A stretch of DNA of 26,015 nucleotides from Paratractidigestivibacter sp963605405 (GTDB lineage Bacteria > Actinomycetota > Coriobacteriia > Coriobacteriales > Atopobiaceae), in the NCBI GenBank assembly GCA_963605405.1, contig CAVCUP010000031.1, positions 1-26,015 on the forward strand, read 5' to 3'. The position numbers and the translations under genes are program-made. Shown piece by piece: positions 1-6,730 of the stretch. A model generated the notes under the pieces. The model was not told the DNA's origin and made no database searches. It saw only the letters and a program-made list of their open reading frames with translations. Position 1 is the first letter of the stretch. Every line of letters begins with the position of its first letter.

Positions 1-43
1 ACTCGTGCTCGTCGGCGACGTCGAGCTCGGCGGTGCAGAACAT
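1..43 (-). CDS. possible start of next gene in ABC operon (partial)
   Basis: An ATG at 41-43 (minus strand) follows the stop codon of the solute-binding protein gene with no gap (TAGATG), and the frame stays open for the 14 codons left before the window edge (MFCTAELDVADEHE). By position this would be the next gene of the transporter operon, usually a permease. The visible residues are hydrophilic and do not identify a family, and no clear ribosome binding site is seen apart from possible translational coupling. It could be chance. Confidence 0.35.
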   Translation of the reverse strand, partial: MFCTAELDVADEHE

Positions 44-865
44 CTAGTCGATGTACTTGGCCACGATCTTGTCGTACTCGCCGCTCGCGTGCAGGTTGGC
101 GAGGCCGGCGTTGAACTTCTCGAGAAGCTCGGCGTTCTGTCCCTTCTGCACGGCGAAGCCGCAACTGTTCGTGTTCTCGGGGTTCTTGTAGACGATGGCG
201 AGCCCGTTGTCGTGCTTGCAGCCGTAGTCGATGACCGGGTAATACTCGAAGCACAGGTCGGAGTTTCCGGTAAGGACGTCCTGGTACATGAGGTCGGAGG
301 TGTCGAAGTAGGCCAAGGTGAGGTTGTACTCTTCCTTCAGGCTCTCGGCCCACTCGGCGCCCTGCGAGCCGGTCTTCACAGCTGCCTTCTTGTCGCGGAT
401 GGCGTCGATGCCCTCGAGGCCGACGCCGGCCTTGCAGGCGATGCAGGTCGTGGAGAGGAAGTACGGGTCCGAGAAGTCGTACTTCTTCTTGCGCTCGTCG
501 TTGATGCCCATGCCGGCCATGACGGCGTCGGCCTGGCCGGCCTGCAGCGCCGCCAACGCGGCGTCGAAGCCGAGGGACTGCTTATCGATGGCGATGCCCT
601 GGTCGGCCGCGATTGCGTCGAGAAGGTCGACGTCGATGCCCACGAAGTTCCCGCCCTCGTCGGTGTACTCGAACGGGGCGAAGACCGTGTCCATGGCGAC
701 GATATAGGAGCCGGCGCCGTCTGAAGCCGCGGCGGAGGAGCTCGACGTCTCGCCGGAGGACGAGCTTCCGGAGCCGGAGCCGCAACCCGCCAGGCCGAGG
801 CCGAGGACCCCGGCGGCAGAACCGGCAAGGGCGATGAACTGACGACGAGAAAGCGATGCGGGCAT
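44..865 (-). CDS. Tat-exported amino-acid ABC transporter substrate-binding lipoprotein
   Basis: Extracytoplasmic solute-binding protein (273 aa, SBP_bac_3 type) for a polar or basic amino-acid ABC importer. The start at 865 is chosen over an upstream ATG because AAGGGA lies just ahead of it and the protein then begins with a proper signal peptide. Residues 5-11 (SLSRRQF) form a twin-arginine motif, a hydrophobic stretch follows, and LAGC ends at Cys28, the lipid-attachment cysteine. A Ser/Gly-rich linker (about 29-50) tethers the mature domain, which has typical family stretches: FAPFEYTDEGGNFVGIDVDL, AALQAGQADAVMAGM and RKKKYDFSDPY. Ligand specificity cannot be read from sequence. It is probably the first gene of a minus-strand operon continuing off the left edge. 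A tatA gene lies in the same window. Confidence 0.88.
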   Translation of the reverse strand: MPASLSRRQFIALAGSAAGVLGLGLAGCGSGSGSSSSGETSSSSAAASDGAGSYIVAMDTVFAPFEYTDEGGNFVGIDVDLLDAIAADQGIAIDKQSLGFDAALAALQAGQADAVMAGMGINDERKKKYDFSDPYFLSTTCIACKAGVGLEGIDAIRDKKAAVKTGSQGAEWAESLKEEYNLTLAYFDTSDLMYQDVLTGNSDLCFEYYPVIDYGCKHDNGLAIVYKNPENTNSCGFAVQKGQNAELLEKFNAGLANLHASGEYDKIVAKYID

Positions 866-1113
866 GTGCGTGTCCCTTCGTTCGTTGGCCGCGCGGTCGG
901 GGGGCGAGGCCATGTCCGATAACGGGGGAAACGATAACCGGGGCAACGTGACCGAACCTTCTCCAGGTTTCTAATTAGCTCGTTTCTTTTACGCTCACGC
1001 AGCGCTCCGATAACAGTATTGCCCGGGTGTTAAGGCATCGCGGCCCGTATGATTCCGGCGAATGTCGCTTCCGCGACCCTCCGGGCTGCGCTTATCGGCT
1101 TCACGCTCGCGTA
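866..1113. other. intergenic region upstream of the solute-binding protein gene
   Basis: No gene is supported here. On the minus strand it should hold the promoter of the solute-binding protein gene. An AT-rich stretch near 970-990 (TAATTA on the minus strand) is a possible -10 region, but no convincing -35 hexamer is present. A small inverted repeat, AACCT-N5-AGGTT, lies at 955-969 and could be an operator half-site pair; this is weak. Confidence 0.3.
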
Positions 1114-1149
1114 ATAAAAATCGCCCGGGGCCCGCGTGGGCTCGGGCGA
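1114..1149 (-). terminator. intrinsic terminator after the small membrane protein gene
   Basis: On the minus strand a GC-rich hairpin (arms CGCCCGAGCCC and GGGCCCCGGGCG, one bulge) is followed directly by ATTTTTATTA. It lies about 40 bases beyond the stop codon at 1191, as expected for a rho-independent terminator of that gene. Confidence 0.8.
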
Positions 1150-1190
1150 GGCGCGGCGTCTCCGCGCTGTCTTTGGTTCGAGGGCGCTCG

Positions 1191-1589
1191 TTACGCCCGG
1201 GGCTTGAGTGCGTGGCAGAGAACGACGGAGGTCACGTAGCCCACGAGCACGAGCTGCACGTAGGTGGCGAGCCAGGCGGCGACGATGCCCGGGCCGCCTG
1301 TGTGGACCCATGCCTGGGTAAAGCTGATCACGGTGACGAAGATCAGGTTCTCGATGAAGACCTGCACATAGATGCGCCAGGGCGCGTCGCCCAGCGGGGC
1401 CGTGAGCGCGGCGGCTATCGAGCCCGTCGGCAGGATGAACTGCCCCAAGACGTTCGTGGCTAGGGCCACGCAGGTAAAGGTGTACCAGGTGTGGTCGAAC
1501 GGGTCCCCGGCAAGAAGGGTCGCCGAGGTGTTGATCACTATGGCCAAGACGATGTCCTGGATGATGAGGTTGCGGTTCCACTCGCACAT
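1191..1589 (-). CDS. small integral membrane protein, unknown function
   Basis: A 132-residue protein made almost entirely of hydrophobic segments, about four membrane spans at roughly residues 9-27, 36-62, 72-93 and 102-127. The two halves look alike (a span, a short polar loop, then a span starting ATNVLGQFI or AWLATYVQL), suggesting an internal duplication like that of the DUF2798 family, though I cannot confirm membership. The gene has its own terminator. Its start codon lies nine bases after a strong hairpin (1599-1635) that contains the only Shine-Dalgarno-like sequence (AGAAGG), so expression may depend on that structure. Function is unknown. Confidence 0.7.
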   Translation of the reverse strand: MCEWNRNLIIQDIVLAIVINTSATLLAGDPFDHTWYTFTCVALATNVLGQFILPTGSIAAALTAPLGDAPWRIYVQVFIENLIFVTVISFTQAWVHTGGPGIVAAWLATYVQLVLVGYVTSVVLCHALKPRA

Positions 1590-1598
1590 AGAAAAGAA

Positions 1599-1635
1599 GG
1601 CCCTTCTCGCAGGGGATTGCCCAACGAGAAGAGCC
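1599..1635 (-). terminator. hairpin with U-rich tail, just upstream of a start codon
   Basis: On the minus strand GGCTCTTCTCG pairs with CGAGAAGGGCC (11 bp including one G-T pair) around a 15-base loop, and is followed by TTCTTTTCT and then the ATG at 1589. It has the form of an intrinsic terminator for the M20D gene upstream (stop at 1687), but it also covers the only Shine-Dalgarno candidate of the next gene. It could be a plain terminator, an attenuator, or a translation-blocking stem. Confidence 0.6.
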
Positions 1636-1686
1636 TAAGCCGCGCATGCCGCGCGGCCAACGTTTGTCGCTTCAATAAAGCGCTGC

Positions 1687-2958
1687 TCAGGGCCTGGGCA
1701 ATTGTGCGCCCACACAGTCGGCGGCCCACCCGAGGGCGACCGATGCGTAGGCCGCGGCGCAGACGGGCAGCGCGTCGTCGTCGAATCGCACGCGCGGGTC
1801 GTGCATCGAGAAACGTTCCTGCGCGTCCTCGGCGGCCGCCCCCACGGTAAAGTACGCGGACGGCAGCATCTCGGAGATAAGCGCGAAGTCCTCAGCGCCG
1901 AGCGAATGCTGGATATTGCGGAACCGGATGCCCGGCGCCGCGGCCCCGACGTAGCCGATGCACGCGTTGGTAAACGCCTCGTCAGCGTGCACGGGGGGCA
2001 TGTCGGAGAGCGTCTCGACCCGAGGCTCGACCCTGTAGACGCGCGCCACGGCGCTCGCCGCCTCGGCGACGCGGTCCCGAAGCGACCGCAGGACCTCTTC
2101 GTCGTGCGCTCGCAGGGTGCCCTCGAGCACGCACTCGTCGGGGATGGCGTTGCCCGCCGCGCCGCCCCAGAACTTGCCCACGCTGAGCACTGCCTCGGTG
2201 CCCGCGCGGACCTCGAGCGCCATGATCTCCTCGAGCGCAAGATGCACGTGCACGGCGGCGGTGATGGGGTCGGCGCACTTCTCGGGGGCGGAGCCGTGGC
2301 CGCCGCGTCCGAGAAGCCGTATGCGGAAGCCCCAGACGCCCGCGAACTCGTCGGAGCCGTAGATCATGAGCCCCATGGGGCAGCGGCCGTTCACGTGCAG
2401 CGCGAACGCGGCCTCGGGAGCCGGGTCCTCGAGCACACCGTCGGCTATGGCGGCCCTGGCGCCCTCGAACGTCTCCTCGCCTGGCTGGAAGAGGAGCTTG
2501 ACGACCACCTCAGCGCTAACAAGCTCCTGTTCGCGGGCATTGAGCAGCATGGCCGCGCCCAGAAGCGAGGCCGCGTGCATGTCGTGGCCGCACGCGTGCG
2601 CCCTTCCTTCCTCGGATGCCCAGGGCTCCCCCGACCGCTCAGGGAAGGGGAGCGCGTCCATGTCCGCGCGGAGAAGCACACAGCGCGCGCCGGCGTCGCG
2701 CGAGCCGATGAGGGCCACGACCTCGCCGGCCGCGCCCGTCTCGTGCGCGATGCCCGCCTCGGCCAGCCGCTCGGAAATAAAAGCCGAGGTCCTAGGCGTG
2801 TCGAGCCCGAGCTCGGGCATCTGGTGCAGCACGTGGCGCCACTCGGCGAGCTTGTCTGCCCGCGCCGCGGCCATATCGAGAAGCCCGTTCACGGCCGCGG
2901 CCGCCGCGGGGGATGCGGCGGCCGCGGCGTGCGGGTCTTGGGATCCGGCGGAGAACAT
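1687..2958 (-). CDS. M20D family amidohydrolase / N-acyl-amino acid deacylase
   Basis: Zinc-type M20D hydrolase of 423 residues, cytoplasmic, without a real signal peptide although the N-terminus is Ala-rich. Family landmarks in order: HxMPELG (45-51), LRADMDALP (96-104), HACGHDMHA with the metal-binding Cys and His (121-129), FQPGEE with the catalytic Glu pair (157-162), GRGGHGSAPE, which begins the lid domain, and SLGAEDF near the C-terminus. Relatives cleave N-acyl or N-acetyl groups from amino acids, including IAA-amino acid hydrolase, hippuricase and N-acetyl-DAP deacetylase. It starts 10 bases after the pfk stop codon, so the two genes are co-transcribed and probably coupled. Because the DAP pathway here uses DapH, this protein is a candidate for the missing N-acetyl-DAP deacetylase, but the context does not prove it. 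Confidence 0.88.
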   Translation of the reverse strand: MFSAGSQDPHAAAAASPAAAAAVNGLLDMAAARADKLAEWRHVLHQMPELGLDTPRTSAFISERLAEAGIAHETGAAGEVVALIGSRDAGARCVLLRADMDALPFPERSGEPWASEEGRAHACGHDMHAASLLGAAMLLNAREQELVSAEVVVKLLFQPGEETFEGARAAIADGVLEDPAPEAAFALHVNGRCPMGLMIYGSDEFAGVWGFRIRLLGRGGHGSAPEKCADPITAAVHVHLALEEIMALEVRAGTEAVLSVGKFWGGAAGNAIPDECVLEGTLRAHDEEVLRSLRDRVAEAASAVARVYRVEPRVETLSDMPPVHADEAFTNACIGYVGAAAPGIRFRNIQHSLGAEDFALISEMLPSAYFTVGAAAEDAQERFSMHDPRVRFDDDALPVCAAAYASVALGWAADCVGAQLPRP

Positions 2959-2968
2959 CGGCTCGGCC

Positions 2969-4048
2969 CTACTCGTCGCCGAACGAGATGCCGAGCGCCT
3001 TGGCCTCGCGCACGAGGTCGCTCTCGGGGTCGACGTACTTGAGCTTGCCCGCGACCTCCTCGAGCGGCACGCGGCACATCTTGCCCGCGACCTGGGCGAT
3101 CATCACGCCGAAGGCGCCCTCCATGCAGGCCTTCGCGGCCTCGACGCCGCACTGCGTGGCAAAGATGCGGTCCATGGCGTCGGGCTGGCCTCCGCGCTGG
3201 GTATGGCCGGGGATGGCCACGCGGACCTCGCGGTCGGTGCGGGCGGCGATCTCCTCGGCGATGTCGTAGACGACCGACGGCTTCACGCGCGCGGCGACCT
3301 TCTTCTTGTACTCCTTCTTCTTCATGGCCGCCTCCTCCTTGGAGATGGCGCCCTCCGCCACGGCGATGATCGCGAAGCGCCCGCCGTTGCCGTCGCGGGC
3401 CTCGATCGCCTTGATGACGTTGTCCATGTCGTAGGGGATCTCGGGGATGAGGATGACGTCGGCGCCGCCGGCGATGCCCGCGTACAGCGGGATCCAGCCG
3501 ACCTTGTGGCCCATGATCTCGATGACGAAGACGCGGCGGTGGGAGTTGGCCGTGGTGTGGATATCGTCGATGCACTTGGTCGCTACGTCGATGGCCGAGG
3601 TGAAGCCGAAGGTGATGTCGGTGCCGTAGGTGTCGTTGTCGATGGTCTTGGGCAGCGAGATGACGTTGCAGCCCTCCTCGCGCAGGCGGTTCGCCGTCTT
3701 GGTCGAGCCGTTGCCGCCGAGCACAAAGAGGCAGTCGAGGTTGAGCTTGTGGTAGGTGTGCAGCATCGCCGGGACCTTCTCGACGCCGTCTGCCTCCGGG
3801 GTATCGAGCAGCTTGAACGGGGTGCGCGAGGTGCCGAGGATGGTGCCGCCCCGGGTGAGGATCCCGGAGAAGTCGCCGTAGCTCATCTCGCGGTAGCGGC
3901 CGTAGATGAGCCCCTGGTAGCCGTCCTCGAAGCCGAATATCTCGATGCCGCCGTCGATGTTGTGGAAGAGGGTCTTGACGATGCCGCGCATGGTGGCGTT
4001 GAGTGCCTGGCAGTCTCCGCCGCTGGTGAGCAGACCGATTCGAAGCAT
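2969..4048 (-). CDS. pfkA: 6-phosphofructokinase
   Basis: Phosphofructokinase of 359 residues, which phosphorylates fructose-6-phosphate to fructose-1,6-bisphosphate in glycolysis. The start at 4048 is set by AGAGGAACC upstream and by MLRIGLLTSGGDCQALNATM, the standard N-terminus. Key sites: GGD near 10-12, GGNGS at 111-115, PKTIDND at 133-139 with the catalytic Asp, and MGHKVGW and IAGGAD further on. The phosphoryl-donor positions are mixed. Gly at the place of E. coli Gly104 favours ATP, whereas Lys in PKTIDND (Gly124 in E. coli) is the residue seen in PPi enzymes and in some ATP enzymes such as the trypanosomatid type. The usual GGDG Asp is Asn. ATP use is the likelier guess. First gene of a two-gene unit with the M20D hydrolase. 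Confidence 0.93.
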   Translation of the reverse strand: MLRIGLLTSGGDCQALNATMRGIVKTLFHNIDGGIEIFGFEDGYQGLIYGRYREMSYGDFSGILTRGGTILGTSRTPFKLLDTPEADGVEKVPAMLHTYHKLNLDCLFVLGGNGSTKTANRLREEGCNVISLPKTIDNDTYGTDITFGFTSAIDVATKCIDDIHTTANSHRRVFVIEIMGHKVGWIPLYAGIAGGADVILIPEIPYDMDNVIKAIEARDGNGGRFAIIAVAEGAISKEEAAMKKKEYKKKVAARVKPSVVYDIAEEIAARTDREVRVAIPGHTQRGGQPDAMDRIFATQCGVEAAKACMEGAFGVMIAQVAGKMCRVPLEEVAGKLKYVDPESDLVREAKALGISFGDE

Positions 4049-4313
4049 GGGGTGGTTCCTCTCTCGGATTCGTGCGTTGCAGAACGCATGCCGCGTGCGC
4101 TTGGGGCCTATGGGCGCGGCACCGCTCAACAGATTAAAACAACGCGGGGGCGTAGAATCGCCCTATAGGCAAATAGTTACCGGGGCGCGCGAATTCGCGG
4201 GGTTCGGGCCCGGAGGCGTGGCCGTTGCGTCCGGAGATCGGGCCCGGGCCGGGGGCCGTGGTCCAGAGACCGCGCTCGATGCGCCCGTATACAAAACAGG
4301 AAAGGGGCCGACC

Positions 4314-4739
4314 ATGGCGGACGAGGGCATCATGACCTACAAAGAAGCGCTTCGAGCAGGCCGAGAGGCGCTCGAGGCTCTCGACGACGCGGCGGACTCG
4401 CTCGACTCGGCTAAGAGGTGGGGAATCGTGGACATCCTGGGCGGCGGGTTCGTGACGAGCCTCGTCAAGCACTCGCGCCTGGGCGACGCCGAGCGCGCGC
4501 TCGCGCGTGCCCGCGAGGCGCTCGCGCGCTTCTCCGAGAGGCTCGCCTCTTCCCCGGAGCTGGGACGCCTTGTGGTCGGCGTCGACCCGCTGAACCGCGT
4601 CTTCGACATCGCCTTCGACAACGTGCTCGCCGACCTCTTCGTTCAACGGGACATCGAGGACGCCCTTGAGCGCGTAGAGGTGGCGAGGGGCCGGGTCGAG
4701 GAGGCTGTTCGTCGCCTGGAGACTTATTGCGGGCGCTAG
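4314..4739 (+). CDS. conserved hypothetical helical protein
   Basis: A 141-residue, probably all-helical cytoplasmic protein with no signal peptide or membrane span. AGGAAAGGGG stands ahead of the ATG at 4314. The pattern KRWGIVDILGGGFVTSLVKHS (about residues 36-56), followed by charged heptad-like helices (DAERALARAREALARFSERL) and a C-terminal coiled-coil-like stretch (DIEDALERVEVARGRVEEAV), matches a widespread family of Firmicutes and Actinobacteria hypotheticals that I recall by its GIVD-GGGF-KHS core. I know no function for it. It is a single gene between pfkA (divergent) and tatA (same strand, 150 bases downstream). Confidence 0.75.
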   Translation: MADEGIMTYKEALRAGREALEALDDAADSLDSAKRWGIVDILGGGFVTSLVKHSRLGDAERALARAREALARFSERLASSPELGRLVVGVDPLNRVFDIAFDNVLADLFVQRDIEDALERVEVARGRVEEAVRRLETYCGR

Positions 4740-4889
4740 GCTCCCGTGCGGTTCTCGGACCCTGCGTGGACGCCATACAAGACTTGGATGGATTGCGCAG
4801 AAAGATGTATTGGTGGTATCGATGCGCCGCGACTAGGATGGCAATCAGCCAATCAAGGCCGTAGGCAATCAAGAAAGGCGGCGCGGCAC

Positions 4890-5108
4890 ATGATTCTGGG
4901 AATGGGCGTTCCTGAGCTCGCGATCATCCTCGCGGTGGTTCTCGTTATCTTCGGGCCGAAGAATCTTCCGAAGATCGGCTCCTCGGTGGGCAAGACGGTG
5001 AAGAACTTCCGCGACGGCATGGCGGGCGAGGAAGACGGATCAGACGGGGTCTCGGACCAGGTCGATATGACCGAGGCCGTAGCGGAGGACGCGTCCGACG
5101 CCGAGTAG
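4890..5108 (+). CDS. tatA: Sec-independent translocase protein TatA/TatE family
   Basis: A 72-residue pore subunit of the twin-arginine translocase. One N-terminal membrane span (about residues 7-21, VPELAIILAVVLVIF), the hinge FGPKNLP (21-27), an amphipathic helix (IGSSVGKTVKNFRDGM, 29-44) and an acidic tail are all as expected for TatA. AAAGGCGG precedes the ATG at 4890; an internal ATG at 4902 (MGVPEL) is a possible alternative start. tatC is not in the window. Exported Tat substrates do exist here: the lipoprotein at 44-865 carries SRRQF. A terminator follows at 5216. Confidence 0.92.
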   Translation: MILGMGVPELAIILAVVLVIFGPKNLPKIGSSVGKTVKNFRDGMAGEEDGSDGVSDQVDMTEAVAEDASDAE

Positions 5109-5215
5109 CCTTTCAAGCCCCTCTTACCGGTTTTGAATCAGAAACGCAATTGAATCAAGGTCTACAAATTACGCGGTATTCAAATGAGGAGCAGCTGAGA
5201 TGCCTTCCCTTCGGG
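5109..5215 (+). other. AT-richer spacer after tatA with a direct repeat
   Basis: No convincing gene. TTGAATCA occurs twice, at 5133-5140 and 5150-5157 (17-base period). A five-codon reading frame (MRSS) and another short one precede the terminator. It may be just the 3' UTR of tatA, or a short independent transcript ending at the terminator. Confidence 0.25.
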
Positions 5216-5243
5216 CCCCGGGACCGACTCCCGGGGCTTTTTT
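5216..5243 (+). terminator. intrinsic terminator after tatA
   Basis: A perfect 8-bp stem, CCCCGGGA with TCCCGGGG, with a 5-base loop, followed by CTTTTTT. It lies about 110 bases beyond the tatA stop codon on the plus strand. Confidence 0.9.
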
Positions 5244-5364
5244 ATGTACCCGGCTCGCATTGTGCGCGAAGCCGCCCATTGCCCGGGGATCCGGGTATCC
5301 GGGAGCGGCCCGCCCCGATGCGCGTCTGCCGATATCGGCGGCCACGCCGTCCTCACGGCCCTTC

Positions 5365-6234
5365 CTATGAAAGGTCGCCGAGAAGCGCGATCACGGTGCG
5401 GAAGAGGTCCGAGGGAGCATGCTGGGCCTTCCAGATGACGGCGGGACGGCTCTCGAGCTCGCGGCTGACGACTTCCTTGATGAATTGCTCGCCGGTGTCG
5501 GTCACGCGGATGAGGGAGCGCGGCACGAGCGCGACGCCCATGCCCTCGCGTGCCCAGAGCGCCGCCGTGCGAGGGTCGTCCACCACGCACGAGACCTCAA
5601 GCTCGGCTCCGGTGATCTCGAAGGCCTTCTCGAGCTCAGGGACGAGCCTGCGGTTGACTATGAGCGGGCTCGCGGAGAGGTCGGCAAGGTCACAGGTCGC
5701 CTCTTGCCCCGTGTCCAGCGAAGGCGGCATCACGGCCACGAGCGGCTCCGTCCCGGCGAATCGGCAGCGCAGGCCGTCGCTCTTAAAGGGGGTGCGCACG
5801 ACGCCGATGTCCACGACGCCGCCGTCCATCAGGTCGAGAACGGCGGGGGTCGAGCCCTCGCGGACCTCGAACTCGACGTTAGGGAACTTGTGCCTGAGGT
5901 CGAGCAGGCGGTCTGCGGGCATGAGGCCGGCGCAACTCGGGTCGATGCCGAGCGAGATGGAGCCGCCGGCGCCCGTGGCCACGTTCATGACCTCACGTTC
6001 CGTGGCGTGCGTGAGGGCCACGATGCGCAGCGCGCGCTCGTAGAGGACCTTGCCGGGCTCGGTGAGGGAGACGCTGCGCGGGCCCCTCACCACGAGCTGG
6101 CAGTCGAGCTCACGCTCGAGTTTGGCCAGCTCATAGGAGAGCGGCGGCTGCGAGATGTGCAGGCGCTTGGCAGCCGCGGTGATCTGGTGCTCCTCTGCGA
6201 TGGCTATGAAGTACTCGAGCTGCTTGATATTCAT
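5365..6234 (-). CDS. LysR family transcriptional regulator
   Basis: A 289-residue LysR-type regulator. Residues 1-60 hold the winged helix-turn-helix (MNIKQLEYFIAIAEEHQITA, AAKRLHISQPPLSYELAKLE), followed by the linker helix and a two-lobe periplasmic-binding-protein-like effector domain (from about residue 90). The start at 6234 is chosen because the family begins at MxIxQLxYF; the longer upstream reading frame adds a non-family extension. The Shine-Dalgarno (AAAGAAAC) is weak. It is transcribed divergently from the small gene at 6381, the usual LysR arrangement for auto- and target regulation, with a 146-base AT-rich intergenic region between. Effector and regulon are unknown. Confidence 0.9.
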   Translation of the reverse strand: MNIKQLEYFIAIAEEHQITAAAKRLHISQPPLSYELAKLERELDCQLVVRGPRSVSLTEPGKVLYERALRIVALTHATEREVMNVATGAGGSISLGIDPSCAGLMPADRLLDLRHKFPNVEFEVREGSTPAVLDLMDGGVVDIGVVRTPFKSDGLRCRFAGTEPLVAVMPPSLDTGQEATCDLADLSASPLIVNRRLVPELEKAFEITGAELEVSCVVDDPRTAALWAREGMGVALVPRSLIRVTDTGEQFIKEVVSRELESRPAVIWKAQHAPSDLFRTVIALLGDLS

Positions 6235-6264
6235 AATGAGTTTCTTTCGGTAAGACGTGCGATA

Positions 6265-6300
6265 TATAAGAAGTATATTGCAGCACACAAGGCAATCACA
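6265..6300 (-). promoter_or_regulatory. putative promoter of the LysR gene
   Basis: On the minus strand TTGTGT, a spacer of about 16 bases and TATATA (within CTTATATATCG) resemble sigma-70-type -35 and -10 boxes about 30 bases ahead of the LysR start codon. This AT-rich patch stands out from the GC-rich surroundings. Confidence 0.45.
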
Positions 6301-6380
6301 TTACGAAGTTTTACACGGCCGTTCGGCGGGGGTCGGGTATTCTATCCGCAGACAACAAGTCCAAGACAAAGGAGTTCCAG

Positions 6381-6599
6381 ATGACGCTTTCTAAGCTTAA
6401 CGATTCCCAGCGTAAGGTCTATGAGACGTGCCGCAACAGCTGGTTCGTCGGCGGTACTTATAATGTGAAGTTTGATAACCACGAGAAGAGCTTCTTCGCC
6501 GATAGCCCCCAGTGGCTCTTCCATGAGGTGGCCGAGTGGTTCGCTTCCCACGCGGCTCGCCACGCGGACGCTCACCTGCTGGTGCAGTTCGAGGCATAA
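6381..6599 (+). CDS. small hypothetical protein (72 aa)
   Basis: A short cytoplasmic protein of 72 residues, rich in aromatic and His residues (WFVGGTYNVKFDNHEKSFFA, WLFHEVAEWFASHAARHADA). It has no signal peptide, membrane span or recognised motif. The gene is convincing: AAAGGAG stands 8 bases before the ATG, codon use matches its neighbours, and a clean terminator follows 15 bases after the stop. It is divergent from the LysR gene, so it may be a LysR target. I do not recognise the family. Confidence 0.75.
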   Translation: MTLSKLNDSQRKVYETCRNSWFVGGTYNVKFDNHEKSFFADSPQWLFHEVAEWFASHAARHADAHLLVQFEA

Positions 6600-6613
6600 A
6601 GAAGCGGGAACGG

Positions 6614-6638
6614 GGAGCCGGGAGGCTCCTTTTTCTTT
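6614..6638 (+). terminator. intrinsic terminator after the 72-aa gene
   Basis: GGAGCC-GGGA-GGCTCC forms a 6-bp stem with a tetraloop, followed by TTTTTCTTT. Confidence 0.88.
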
Positions 6639-6730
6639 GGCGCGGGCGCCCGGGGGAGTTCTTGTCGAGAGGCGCACGTCTCCTTTATGGGCCCGGCTTA
6701 ACGCGATCCCAGGGCCCCTCGGCGCCGTTC

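Noticed and set aside
1702..4168. Plus-strand open frames opposite the amidohydrolase and phosphofructokinase
   Set aside because: Antisense shadows of two well-supported minus-strand genes.
4130..4313. Promoter boxes for pfkA and the gene at 4314
   Set aside because: TAGAAT and GTATAC look like -10 elements, but no partner -35 at correct spacing was found on either strand.
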